A stretch of DNA of 64,000 nucleotides from Paraburkholderia sp. LEh10 (GTDB taxonomy: Bacteria > Pseudomonadota > Gammaproteobacteria > Burkholderiales > Burkholderiaceae): contig NZ_JAGIPX010000002.1 of the NCBI RefSeq assembly GCF_017814945.1, positions 62,001 to 126,000 of the forward strand, in the 5' to 3' direction. Of the stretch, positions 25,513 to 34,810 are shown piece after piece. The position numbers and the translations under genes are program-made. The notes below the pieces were generated by a model. That model saw only the letters and a program-made list of their open reading frames with translations. It was not told where the DNA came from and searched no databases. How positions within the stretch are numbered: position 1 is the first letter of the stretch; every line of letters begins with the position of its first letter.

Positions 25513-26955
25513 TCAAACAGCACCCGGATTGATATACGAAGTCTTGACCGTGGTGTAGAACTCGCGCGCATAGCTACCCTGCTCGCGTGGACCATAGCTC
25601 GAACCCTTGCGGCCACCAAACGGGACGTGATAGTCGACACCCGCCGTTGCCGTGTTCACCATGACCATTCCTGCCTGTACGTGGCGCCGGAAGTGGCTTG
25701 CATGACTGAGAGACGTCGTGCAGATTCCAGCCGACAGCCCGAACTCGGTATCGTTCGCAACCGCCAGCGCCGCCTGATAGTCCTTCACCTTGATAACCGA
25801 CGCGACAGGGCCAAACACCTCTTCCCGATTGATACGCATCCCGGCGCTGGTATTCGTGATCAGCGCAGGAGCAAGGTAATAGCCGCGCGTCGAACCCTCA
25901 ACCCGCTCGCCGCCGAACACTTCTCCGCCTTCTTCGCGCGCAATGGCGATGTACCGTTCATCCTGCTGAAGCTGCTTGTCGTCGACCACAGGTCCGATAT
26001 GCGTTCCGTCAGCGAGCGCATCGCCGACCTTCAAGGACTTCATCCGTGCCTTCATCGCTTCGACAAACCGGTCGTGGATGCCTTCCGTGACGATGAGCCG
26101 GCTAGACGCAGTGCAACGTTGCCCCGTAGAGAAGAATGCACCGTTGATGCACGCATCGACGGCAACATCGAGGTCGGCGTCATCCAGCACGACCATGGGA
26201 TTCTTGCCGCCCATCTCGAGCTGGAACTTCTTGCCGGTCGCGAAACACTTTGCGCCAATCGCACGTCCCGTCGCCACGGAGCCAGTAAAGCTGACGGCGT
26301 CGACGTCCGGTGAACTCACGATAGCCTCTCCGACCACGGAGCCACGGCCCATCACCAGATTGATGACGCCTGCCGGCGCGCCCGCCTCCGCAATGATCTT
26401 CACCAGTTCCCACGTGCTCGCCGGCACGAGGTCGGCGGGCTTGATGACGACCGTGTTGCCGTAGGCGAGCGCCGGCGCAATCTTCCAGGCCGGAATGGCA
26501 ATCGGGAAATTCCACGGCGTAATCAGACCCACGACACCGACAGGCTCGCGGGTCATTTCAACTGTCATCCCGGGCCGCACGGAAGGCACAGTCTCGCCGC
26601 CGACACGAAGCGCCTCGCCAGCGAAGAACTTGAAAATCTGACCCGCCCTGCCTACTTCGCCCATTGCCTCGGGAAGGGTCTTGCCTTCTTCGCGTGCGAG
26701 CAGCCGGCCGAGTTCAGCCTTGCGGGCAAGAATGACGCTGCCGGCCTGGTCGAGCAGATCGAAGCGCTGCTGCGGCGTCGACAGCGACCACTGGGCGAAC
26801 GCTTTTCGCGCGGCGGCGATCGCAGCGTATGCCTGCGTCTCGTCTGCCTGTGCGAACGCCCCAATCACGTCATCGAGGTTGGAGGGGTTGATATTGGCAG
26901 AGGTAGTCGCACCCGGTACCCACTTGCCATCGATGTAATTGTCGAACTGGTTCAT
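25513..26955 (-). CDS. xylA: alpha-ketoglutaric semialdehyde dehydrogenase
   Basis: The product (480 aa) is an aldehyde dehydrogenase with GLITPWNFPIAIPAWK, the Glu in LEMGGKNP, the catalytic Cys in STGQRCTASSRL and the C-terminal DYHVPFGGRKGSS. By memory it closely matches Caulobacter XylA of the oxidative xylose pathway, which turns 2-oxoglutarate semialdehyde into 2-oxoglutarate. The symbol follows that usage, not xylose isomerase. The ATG at 26955 has AGGAA seven bases upstream. It is the last gene of the xylD-xylX-xylA transcript and gives the pathway's entry to the TCA cycle. Confidence 0.9.
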   Translation of the reverse strand: MNQFDNYIDGKWVPGATTSANINPSNLDDVIGAFAQADETQAYAAIAAARKAFAQWSLSTPQQRFDLLDQAGSVILARKAELGRLLAREEGKTLPEAMGEVGRAGQIFKFFAGEALRVGGETVPSVRPGMTVEMTREPVGVVGLITPWNFPIAIPAWKIAPALAYGNTVVIKPADLVPASTWELVKIIAEAGAPAGVINLVMGRGSVVGEAIVSSPDVDAVSFTGSVATGRAIGAKCFATGKKFQLEMGGKNPMVVLDDADLDVAVDACINGAFFSTGQRCTASSRLIVTEGIHDRFVEAMKARMKSLKVGDALADGTHIGPVVDDKQLQQDERYIAIAREEGGEVFGGERVEGSTRGYYLAPALITNTSAGMRINREEVFGPVASVIKVKDYQAALAVANDTEFGLSAGICTTSLSHASHFRRHVQAGMVMVNTATAGVDYHVPFGGRKGSSYGPREQGSYAREFYTTVKTSYINPGAV

Positions 26956-26999
26956 GTTGCCATTCCTGATTCAGTGTTGTCGGTTCAACGCGCAGTGGA

Positions 27000-28178
27000 T
27001 CAGAGCAAGCCTCGCGAGGCCAGGTTGCGATAAAGCGCGCGCACGCCGAATGTCCACGGCGCGATTTCCGTGCTCAACTGCACGGTGTTGGTCAATGCGC
27101 CGAGTTCCGGCGTCGAGATGGTTACCCTGTCGCCGAGGTGATGCGTAAAGCCGCCGCCCTTCGTGTCGCGATCCTTGATGGGCGAGAACATCGTGCCGAG
27201 AAACAGCATGAAGCCGTCGGGATACTGATGATGGCGCCCCCACGTCTGCGCGACGAGCTCAGCAGGATCGCGGCTGATCTCGCTCATGTGGCTGACGCCT
27301 TCAAGCAGAAAGCCGTCGTCGGCACCCTCCACACGCAGCGCGACGCTTACCTTGCGCACCGAGTCGAGGTTGAACGATTCATCGAACAGACGCACGAAGG
27401 GACCAATCGCACACGATGCGTTGTTGTCCTTGCACTTGCCGAGCAACAACGCGGAACGGCCTTCGATGTCCCGCAGATTGACGTCGTTGCCAAGCGTCGC
27501 ACCGACAATCTCACCGCGGCTGTTGACGGCAAGAACGATTTCCGGCTCAGGATTGTTCCAGGTCGATGCCGGCAGCAAGCCGATGTCTGCGCCAAAGCCA
27601 ACGGCGGACATCGGCTGCGACTTCGAAAAGACCTCTGCGTCGGGCCCGATGCCCACTTCCATGTACTGTGACCATGCACCGCGCCGCTCGAGTTCCGCCT
27701 TGAGCTTCATCGCAGCGTCCGAACCTGGTTTGATTTTCGAGAGGTCGGTGCCGATGGTGGCCGCGATGGTGTTGCGCACTTCCTGCGCTTTGGCGGGATC
27801 GCCGCCCGCCTGTTCCTCGATCACGCGCTCGATGAGGCTGACCGCGAACGTAACGCCGCACGCCTTGATAGCCTGAACGTCATTCGGCGCGAGCAGTTGC
27901 AATGCGCGATGCCCGGTAGCAGAAAGATTCGCCCCAACGAGCTTCTCTGCCGACCCTAGCGAGTCGCCCGTCACCGTGCGCGCAAACTGAACAATGTCCT
28001 CGCGGTCGAACAGGTCCGCGGTGGTCGGAACGGTCGCGGTGATATCCAGGACTTCGCCATCGCGAACGAGCACGACGCAAGGCCCTTCCTGTTCGCCCGT
28101 TTTGCGCCACACGCGGCCAACCAGCAGGGCGCGCCGAATGTCGTCGGGAAGATAGGCCGATGGGGATTGTGAGTTCAT
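27000..28178 (-). CDS. xylX: 2-keto-3-deoxy-pentonate dehydratase (FAH family)
   Basis: The product (392 aa) is a fumarylacetoacetate-hydrolase-fold protein matching Caulobacter XylX along its length: LKA/CGVTFAVSLIERVIEE, the metal-binding stretch WNNPEPEIVLAVNS, NDVNLRDIEGRSALLL, DNNASCAIGPF and ISRDPAELV. It would dehydrate 2-keto-3-deoxy-xylonate (or -arabinonate) to 2-oxoglutarate semialdehyde. The ATG at 28178 has GGAG some 12 bases upstream, a long spacing. It lies between the dehydratase and the dehydrogenase of the same pathway. Confidence 0.9.
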   Translation of the reverse strand: MNSQSPSAYLPDDIRRALLVGRVWRKTGEQEGPCVVLVRDGEVLDITATVPTTADLFDREDIVQFARTVTGDSLGSAEKLVGANLSATGHRALQLLAPNDVQAIKACGVTFAVSLIERVIEEQAGGDPAKAQEVRNTIAATIGTDLSKIKPGSDAAMKLKAELERRGAWSQYMEVGIGPDAEVFSKSQPMSAVGFGADIGLLPASTWNNPEPEIVLAVNSRGEIVGATLGNDVNLRDIEGRSALLLGKCKDNNASCAIGPFVRLFDESFNLDSVRKVSVALRVEGADDGFLLEGVSHMSEISRDPAELVAQTWGRHHQYPDGFMLFLGTMFSPIKDRDTKGGGFTHHLGDRVTISTPELGALTNTVQLSTEIAPWTFGVRALYRNLASRGLL

Positions 28179-28257
28179 GGTACGGAATGTCTCCAGTTCG
28201 TTCTGAACATCGATACGGCAAGGCGCGCGTCAATGCATTCGCCCGGCCGAATCCGGT

Positions 28258-30042
28258 TTAGTGGGAGTGGCGCGGATTTCCGCGCTCGGCAATCACTTTC
28301 AGATAAAGCGTTGCAGGCTCCAGGCATCCGCCCGTCGACAGTTGCCCCACTGTCTGCCGGTACAACTCCTGCCATGGTGTCTGTGCAGGCGGAACGTCGA
28401 AGCAGGCGTTCTCGCGGCGCCGTGCAAGCTCTTCTTCATCGACGAGGACATTGACGCTGCGCGCGTTCAGATCGACGCGAATGCGGTCGCCCGTTTGCAG
28501 AAGCGCGAGTCCGCCACCAACGGCTGCTTCGGGCGACATGTTCAGGATCGACGGGCTCGCCGAGGTGCCGCTTTGCCGGCCATCTCCCATGGTTGGCAGC
28601 GACGTGATGCCCTTGCGCACCAGTTCGGCGGGCGGCGCCATGTTGACCACCTCCGCGCTGCCCGGATAGCCGACCGTGCCCGCACCCCGAATCACGAGTA
28701 TGCAATGCTGGTCGATGTTGAGCGACGGGTCGTTGATGCGCGCGTGATAGTCCTCGGGACCATCGAACACAATCGCCCTTGCTTCGAAGGTGTTTTCCGC
28801 GCCCGGCTCGCTCAAATACGTTTGCCTGAACGCATCGCCAACGACCGACATCTTCATGATCGCGCTGTCGAAGAAGTTGCCCGACAGCACCATGAATCCC
28901 GCCCCATGCTTGAGCGGCTCATCCGTGGTCTTGATGACATCGCGGTCCGGCTCGGCCGTGCTGTCAGCAATCGCGCCAATGGTTCGCCCCGACACAGTCA
29001 CGCAGTCGCGATGCACGAGGCCCGCGCGGTCGAGTTCGCGAAGCACGGCGGGCACGCCACCCGCCCGATGGAAGCTCTCGCCCAGAAATTCGCCCGCGGG
29101 CATGCAATTCACGATGAGCGGCACCGGCTCGCCCACACGCTGCCAGTCATCAAGGCTCAGCTCGACACCCATGTGGCGCGCAATCGCGATGAGGTGCGGC
29201 GGACAATTGGTGGACGCACCAAGCGCCGAAGCGACAACGATCGCGTTCTCAAATGCCTCTTTGGTCATCACATGCGACGGGCGCACGTCTTCGCGCACCA
29301 GGTCCACGATGCGCTTTCCCGTCGCATACGCCATCTGGCCACGCTCCCGGTAGGCCGCCGGGATACTCGCGCACCCAGGCAGCGACATCCCGAGCGCTTC
29401 CGCGAGACTGTTCATCGACAGCGCCGTGCCCATCGTGTTGCAATGGCCAATGGAGGGCGACGAGGCTGTCGTGAGCTCCATGAAGCCTTCATAGTCGATC
29501 TCACCCGCTGCAAGCAGATTGCGTGCATGCCAGATCACGGTGCCGGAGCCGACGCGTTTGCCTTGATGCCAGCCATCGAGCATCGGGCCGCCCGACAACA
29601 CGATGGCGGGCATATCGACCGTTGCGGCGGCCATCAGGCAGGCCGGCGTGGTCTTGTCGCAGCCCGTCGTCAGAACGACGCCATCGAGCGGGAACCCGTG
29701 AAGAATCTCGACGAGACCAAGATAGGCCAGGTTCCGGTCGAGCGCGGCCGTAGGCCGGCGGCTCTGTTCGGCAAGCGGATGGACGGGGAATTCCATCGGA
29801 ATTCCGCCCGCATCCCGGATGCCCGCCTTGGTCCGCGCAGCGAGTTCGATGTGGTGGCGGTTGCACGGTGCGAGATCACTGCCCGTCTGCGCAATACCGA
29901 TGATGGGACGGCCCGACTGCAATTCTTCCCGGGTGAGACCATAGTTCATGAAACGCTCGACATAGAGAGCGGTCATGTCCGCATTGGCGGGGTCATCGAA
30001 CCACTCCTGGCTTCGCAGGCGCCGTGCGTTGGACTGGGTCAT
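28258..30042 (-). CDS. xylD: sugar-acid dehydratase (IlvD/Edd family; D-xylonate or L-arabinonate)
   Basis: The product (594 aa) has the length of XylD-type pentonate dehydratases. Candidate iron-sulfur Cys residues lie in LAPCNRHH, TTGCDKTTPACL and SIGHCNTMGTA; the C-terminal half carries GVPAVLREL and SLPTMGDGRQSGTSASPSIL. It would turn a pentonate into the 2-keto-3-deoxy acid used by XylX. The ATG at 30042 has CGGAG about nine bases upstream. It is the first gene of the operon, 120 bp downstream of a LacI-type operator. Which pentonate it uses cannot be told by eye. Confidence 0.9.
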   Translation of the reverse strand: MTQSNARRLRSQEWFDDPANADMTALYVERFMNYGLTREELQSGRPIIGIAQTGSDLAPCNRHHIELAARTKAGIRDAGGIPMEFPVHPLAEQSRRPTAALDRNLAYLGLVEILHGFPLDGVVLTTGCDKTTPACLMAAATVDMPAIVLSGGPMLDGWHQGKRVGSGTVIWHARNLLAAGEIDYEGFMELTTASSPSIGHCNTMGTALSMNSLAEALGMSLPGCASIPAAYRERGQMAYATGKRIVDLVREDVRPSHVMTKEAFENAIVVASALGASTNCPPHLIAIARHMGVELSLDDWQRVGEPVPLIVNCMPAGEFLGESFHRAGGVPAVLRELDRAGLVHRDCVTVSGRTIGAIADSTAEPDRDVIKTTDEPLKHGAGFMVLSGNFFDSAIMKMSVVGDAFRQTYLSEPGAENTFEARAIVFDGPEDYHARINDPSLNIDQHCILVIRGAGTVGYPGSAEVVNMAPPAELVRKGITSLPTMGDGRQSGTSASPSILNMSPEAAVGGGLALLQTGDRIRVDLNARSVNVLVDEEELARRRENACFDVPPAQTPWQELYRQTVGQLSTGGCLEPATLYLKVIAERGNPRHSH

Positions 30043-30162
30043 GGCTTGTACTCCGTTGTTCCTTGTCTTGACGATGGCTTAGCCACCATCGCCTCTTTTG
30101 CGGACAGCGTTAGCGCCCGTTGAGCGCCTGCGGCTGTCTCCGTGCCGCCCGATCGATGATAT

Positions 30163-30176
30163 TGTTATCGGTAACA
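30163..30176. promoter_or_regulatory. LacI-family operator upstream of xylD
   Basis: TGTTATCGGTAACA is a near-perfect inverted repeat of LacI/GntR type with a central CG. The same sequence occurs at 31466-31479, and a one-base variant at 31424-31437. It lies between the divergently regulated xylD and the LacI gene end, about 120 bp before xylD. A half-site TGTTATC follows at 30185. Confidence 0.8.
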
Positions 30177-30221
30177 TTTGTTGATGTTATCACGCGCGCT
30201 CGTCCTGTGCACCAGGATCTC

Positions 30222-31277
30222 TTACGCGCTTTCGCGAGAAATGACCGTGTAGTCGATGGTAACCTTGCGTCGCTCTGACGCGGCTTGACTGTCGCCTGAG
30301 GCAAGAGCCGAGACCAGCAATTCGCCCGCGCGCGCGCCGATACCCACTGCGTCAACCGACACAGTTGTAATGGCCGGCTGGCAGCAGTCGGCGACCTCGA
30401 AGTTGCCGAAACCTGCAACTGCAATGTCATGCGGCACGCTGAGCCCCCGACGATGACATTGCATGATAGCGCCAAACGCCGACATGTCGCTCACGCACAT
30501 AACGGCATCCGTATCGGGCCACTGTTCGAGCAGAGCATCCAGCGCTGGGCCGCCGTGGCTCATCGTGATGGGTGATTCGCCAACGCGTATCACGCGCGGC
30601 TCGCCGAGGCCTTGCGCGCGAATTTCCTGCTGATAACCCTTGAGACGCTCGAGACCCCGTCTGTCCAGATCGCTTGCCCCGCCCAGAAACCCTATCTTCC
30701 TGTATCCACGGTCCTTCAGATATCGCACCATCTCTCGCGCAGCCCGGGCGTTGGAAAAACCAACCGCCATATCAATCGGATTGCCCGGCAGGTCCCACAT
30801 TTCAACGACAGGTATCCGCGAACGTTCGAGCAATTGCCGCGTTCCGTCCGTATGCTGTGAACCTGTCAGCGCGATACAGCGCGGCTGATATCTGAGCATC
30901 GAGCGGACGAGGCGCTCTTCGCGCACAAGGTCGTAGTCGGTATCGCCCAGAAGGAGTTGCAGCCCTTCGCGTTCAAGCGCGCCCGACAGCCCTCGCACCG
31001 TATCCGAGAAATTGGAACTCGCAAGCGAAGGTACGAGCACGGCAGCGAATTCAGACCTTCCCGACGAGAGCGCCCCTGCCGCCGCATCCGCCACGTAGCC
31101 GAGTTCGTCGATCGCCTGTTGCACACGCACGCGTGTCGCCAACGCGACGCTGTGCCCTGCGAGCACACGCGAGACAGTCATCTTCGAGACGCCCGCAATA
31201 CGCGCGACGTCAGACATACGGGGCGGCCCTGAATGCGGGTCATCGACGACGCGGTGAGTGAAGCGAGTATTGCCCAT
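30222..31277 (-). CDS. LacI-family transcriptional regulator
   Basis: The product (351 aa) has an N-terminal LacI helix-turn-helix (MSDVARIAGVSKMTVSRVL, about 21-40) and a periplasmic-binding-protein-like ligand domain (DTVRGLSGALEREGL; GFLGGASDLDRRGLERLKGY). The start is placed at the ATG at 31277 because an upstream extension to 31415 is not LacI-like and would run into the operator region; its ribosome binding site is weak. It is flanked by the operators at 30163 and 31424/31466, so it probably controls both the catabolic operon and the MFS gene in response to a sugar acid or its keto-deoxy product. Confidence 0.9.
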   Translation of the reverse strand: MGNTRFTHRVVDDPHSGPPRMSDVARIAGVSKMTVSRVLAGHSVALATRVRVQQAIDELGYVADAAAGALSSGRSEFAAVLVPSLASSNFSDTVRGLSGALEREGLQLLLGDTDYDLVREERLVRSMLRYQPRCIALTGSQHTDGTRQLLERSRIPVVEMWDLPGNPIDMAVGFSNARAAREMVRYLKDRGYRKIGFLGGASDLDRRGLERLKGYQQEIRAQGLGEPRVIRVGESPITMSHGGPALDALLEQWPDTDAVMCVSDMSAFGAIMQCHRRGLSVPHDIAVAGFGNFEVADCCQPAITTVSVDAVGIGARAGELLVSALASGDSQAASERRKVTIDYTVISRESA

Positions 31278-31423
31278 CAGGCTTGAGTTGGTTGGCTTTT
31301 CAAGGGCAGGCCAAGGGCAATTTGCGCACGGGCCCGCAACGAGTCGAGATGATAAAACAGACGCCGCGGACAACCCAGGTAGATTCCCCTGGCTTGCCAT
31401 GCCGCATGACATCATGCTACCTT

Positions 31424-31437
31424 CGTTACCGATAACA
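31424..31437. promoter_or_regulatory. LacI-family operator, copy 2
   Basis: CGTTACCGATAACA, the reverse-strand form of the operator with one changed end base. It is 146 bp upstream of the LacI gene start. Confidence 0.7.
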
Positions 31438-31465
31438 TTTTCGACGGGAACATTTTGCCATGAGA

Positions 31466-31479
31466 TGTTATCGGTAACA
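31466..31479. promoter_or_regulatory. LacI-family operator, copy 3
   Basis: TGTTATCGGTAACA, identical to the copy at 30163, extended here to the 16-mer ATGTTATCGGTAACAT. It lies about 230 bp upstream of the MFS gene. Confidence 0.75.
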
Positions 31480-31710
31480 TAATCAGAGACATTACTCGCT
31501 CACAATGAACAGATTGGGGTTTCAACGGTCCGCGCAAACGGCCTTTGCCTTTGCCTGCTGCGACGGACGGCCGCTGCGTTTCAACGCACACACGCCACCG
31601 GTTCGCCCTCGATCGAGTTGAGCGACGCTCAGCCACACCACAACGAAGTACCGTGACCGGTCCGCCTTGCAGCCAGACCGCTCAAGATATACGCAAAAGG
31701 AGACAATTCC

Positions 31711-33063
31711 ATGCCAACGATCACTCAGGCTGCGGCCTCGCCGGCCGCTGTCAATGAGGCTGAAGAACTGTTGTACCGCAAGGTTCTGAAGCGCATCCTG
31801 CCGCTGCTGCTTCTGTGTTACGTCGTCGCCTACCTGGACCGCGTCAACGTCGGTTTTGCGAAACTGCAAATGCTCGACTCGCTAGGACTGAGCGACAGCG
31901 TCTACGCCGTAGGCGCGAGCATCTTCTTCTGGGGATACTTTCTTTTCGAAATGCCCAGTAACCTGCTTCTTCACCGATACGGCGCACGCTTCTGGATAGC
32001 CCGCATCATGGTGACGTGGGGTATCGTCTCGTCATCCCTTGCGTTCATCTCGCCGCTCGCGAACTTCTTCCACGTTCAAACGTCGACGATGTTCTACACC
32101 CTCCGGTTCCTGCTGGGAGTCTGCGAGGCTGGCTTCTTTCCGGGCATCATTCTCTACATGAACTACTGGTTCCCTGCCCGCCGCCAAAGCGTCGCGATGT
32201 CAGGGTTCCTGATCGCCATTCCCGTGAGCCTGACGCTCGGTGGCGTCATCTCCGGGTGGCTGATGGAAAACACACACGGCCTGCTCGGCCTCGGCGGCTG
32301 GCAATGGATGCTGCTGCTCGAGGGCATTCCTTCCATCCTCGTCGCGTTCGTGGTGCTCTTCCGGATGGGCGATGGCATTCAGTCCGCGAAATGGCTGACG
32401 GCGTCCGAGAAGGCCGTATTGCAAAGAAATCTCGAGCAGGAAGGCGCAAAGAAGACGCATAGCGTTGCAGCGGCGCTCAAGAGCCCTCGCGTGTGGTTGC
32501 TCACCTTTATTCTGCTGACGTTCAATACCGGCTTCTATGGTCTGGCGTTCTGGCTGCCATCCATCATCAAGGCATCGGGCGTGAAGAGCACCTTGAACAT
32601 TGGCCTGCTGACAGCCATTCCCTACCTTAGCGCAGTGGTTGCAATGATCTGGAACGCGGCCCATTCGCGCAAAACGGGCGAGCGACGTCTGCACGCGGCA
32701 ATTCCCGCCTGTATCGGCGGAGTCGGCCTGATTCTAAGTGCGCTCTTTGCAAACAACGTACCCGTGTCGATTACCTTCCTGACGATTGCTACCTGCGCGA
32801 TTCTTGGCCTGATGCCGATTTTCTGGACCTTTCCTGGACAGATTCTCTCGGGAACAGCAGCAGCGGCGGGTATTGCGCTCATCAATTCGGTCGGCAACCT
32901 GTCCGGCTTTACCGGCTCGATGATTACGAGTGTGGCGAAAGACCTGACTGGCAATATCAACAACGGCACCTATGCGCTTGGAGCGTGCCTTCTGGTCAGT
33001 TGCGCTCTGATTCTATCGATTCCAAAGAGCATGCTGAAAGGAGAAGCTGTCGACCGTGATTGA
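31711..33063 (+). CDS. MFS transporter, anion:cation symporter (ACS) family
   Basis: The product (450 aa) has about 12 membrane segments and the ACS-family start ILPLLLLCYVVAYLDRVNVG, with FFWGYFLFEMPSNLLLHRYG and the intracellular FPARRQS motif. Family members import organic acids such as tartrate, galactarate, hexuronates and pentonates by proton symport. The ATG at 31711 has AAGGAG eight bases upstream. It is divergent from the LacI gene and shares its operators, so it is the likely uptake system for the sugar acid degraded by XylD-XylX-XylA. Confidence 0.92.
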   Translation: MPTITQAAASPAAVNEAEELLYRKVLKRILPLLLLCYVVAYLDRVNVGFAKLQMLDSLGLSDSVYAVGASIFFWGYFLFEMPSNLLLHRYGARFWIARIMVTWGIVSSSLAFISPLANFFHVQTSTMFYTLRFLLGVCEAGFFPGIILYMNYWFPARRQSVAMSGFLIAIPVSLTLGGVISGWLMENTHGLLGLGGWQWMLLLEGIPSILVAFVVLFRMGDGIQSAKWLTASEKAVLQRNLEQEGAKKTHSVAAALKSPRVWLLTFILLTFNTGFYGLAFWLPSIIKASGVKSTLNIGLLTAIPYLSAVVAMIWNAAHSRKTGERRLHAAIPACIGGVGLILSALFANNVPVSITFLTIATCAILGLMPIFWTFPGQILSGTAAAAGIALINSVGNLSGFTGSMITSVAKDLTGNINNGTYALGACLLVSCALILSIPKSMLKGEAVDRD

Positions 33064-33136
33064 TGCAGTCAGTCTCTGTTCATTGGACGTGTGAAAGCCA
33101 TTTGAAGCACTCACGTCTATTGAACCGGGCAACGTG

Positions 33137-33166
33137 CGAAGGCCCGGCGCCGATCGCCGGCCTTCG
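33137..33166 (+). terminator. terminator-like hairpin after the MFS gene
   Basis: CGAAGGCCCGGCG pairs with CGCCGGCCTTCG (one bulged C) around a short loop, 74 bp after the MFS stop. It has no T-run. The rest of 33064-33356 shows no gene. Confidence 0.45.
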
Positions 33167-33356
33167 ACTGCAATTCAGCCAGCCTGCGAAGGGCGCAAGC
33201 GTGTTCCCCCCGCGCCCGTCTCTTCACGTCGGGAAAGGAGCGATTCTTTGGAAGACGTGCGCCTCATCTTCTATTCGTATTCGCACGAATGCGATTCGAC
33301 GAGAGGCGGCATCGCGACTGCACACCGAAAGAAAGTGCACCGATGAACTGCTCCCT

Positions 33357-34566
33357 TTAAGCGTTGTCTTTTAATCTGAAAGGTAGAAGATTTCTTGCCT
33401 GCAAATTTCCGAGAACAGCAGCGATTCTTCTACTCATCACGCGATACGTCTTGTAGAACAGCAGCCGGATTTCGAGCAAGCGGCCACGCGCGCTAACAAC
33501 AACAATACGCGTCTGGTGGCTTGTTTCGCGATTCACCCAATAGGTCTTGTACTCGTTGAAGAAAACGCCCAAATCGAGATCCCGATTATTGGCGTGCGCC
33601 CACCTTGCAACGAATTCCGTCAGCAGATTGCCGACGGAATAGTTGCTGTAGGCTTCGTCATAGGTGAACATCCAGTATTCAAGCGTTCGGGGTCCGACGA
33701 CGTTGAGCGACGCAGCGATCGGCACGCCATCCATCTTTATGAAGGTAACGAGCGGAACGGTCGACAGATCCGTCCGGCGAGCAAGCTCGATGAAGAAATC
33801 CCTCACCTCGTTGTCCATCAGGTACTCTGCCTCCAGGCCCCGCGCCTCGGCCCAGCGACGCTTATTGGCAAAGAGCCACGTCAGAACCGACACGGCATCG
33901 TCGATCGATCTGCACCATCCGAATTCCGCGCAACCCGCCGAACTGAGCCCCTTTCCATAACGCCGCAGATTGCGTCGAAGAGATTGCGAGCGCGTGCGTA
34001 CGAAGTCGTCCCACGCGTCGAACCCGCGCAGGTCTATCGAGTAACCGGGCACCTCGGTCAATCTGCCTGGCAGCAGCCGCAGCACCCACGATTGCGGTGC
34101 CGATTCGAGCGCCTGCTGTAACGGGCTGCCATCCTGAACAAACGGAATTTCGAGGACATCGGCTGGAACCTGCATGACGGCGTGAATACATTCGGCCAGC
34201 ACGGGCGCCCGTCGCGCGGCCTCCCATGAGCGGCCCGCCGTACTCCTCGTGGTTGCCGCACGTCATCACGTTCGCGATACGCAGGATGCCCCGACGATGA
34301 ATCGCAAGCGGCCAGATCGCCTGCAAACCGGCATCGTCGTACACCATCGCGACGGCAACGCGTCCACCTTTGGCAATCGCACGGGCCGCAGCCAGTTCGC
34401 AGTATTGATAGGTCTGGCACAGCGAATGCGCTTCAGACGCAGCCTCCAGTTGCTCCCACTTGCGGCGTACGCCTTTGAAAGCATCCAACGACTCAATGAT
34501 GTGAATCTTGTATTGAGCGCGAGCTGCGTCGCGCGCGTCGGACAAATCGGCTATCAATTGACTCAT
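33357..34566 (-). pseudogene. CelD/BcsL-like GNAT acetyltransferase, one-base frameshift
   Basis: Two frames join to one protein of about 402 aa. The N-terminal part starts at ATG 34566 after a good ribosome binding site (GGAGGGGAGAGA) and runs YKIHIIESLDAF ... CGNHEEYGGPLMGG. The C-terminal part (frame opening at GTG 34202) continues with LAECIHAVMQVPADVL ... FFNEYKTYWV and ends at 33357. Removing one G from the GGG near 34203-34206 restores one frame (RAT-APVLAEC). The C-terminal half is a GNAT (acetyltransf_6) domain as in CelD cellulose-biosynthesis-type proteins. It is either a real recent frameshift or a sequencing error, and the C-terminal part could still be made from the GTG. Confidence 0.75.
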
Positions 34567-34810
34567 TCTCTCCCCTCCATGCCCGTCGATTGATCTAGCC
34601 GGACGCGATTCGATTGTCGCAAACAATGCCTGTCGAAAGGCTATATAGTCATTCGATTGCGCGCTGCGACTGTGCGCCACGCCACATAGCGCACGACCAG
34701 GGCGATCTGACACCGTTGAATGGGATGGGCGTATCATTTCATGCGTGACGTCGATCGCCATACTGGAACGGAATGGCAGCCAGGGTCAACCCGAACGCCA
34801 GGAGCAGCCG

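Larger units (their letters stand above)
31278..31710. promoter_or_regulatory. divergent promoter region of the LacI gene and the MFS gene
   Basis: This 433-base region holds two operator copies 42 bp apart (31424 and 31466), about four helical turns, which would allow one regulator to loop or bind cooperatively. The MFS gene ribosome binding site (AAGGAG) is at its right end. No gene is seen. Confidence 0.7.

Noticed and set aside
28261-30123. Plus-strand frame of 620 codons opposite xylD
   Set aside because: Low-complexity Arg/His-rich translation; the opposite strand is a clear dehydratase gene.
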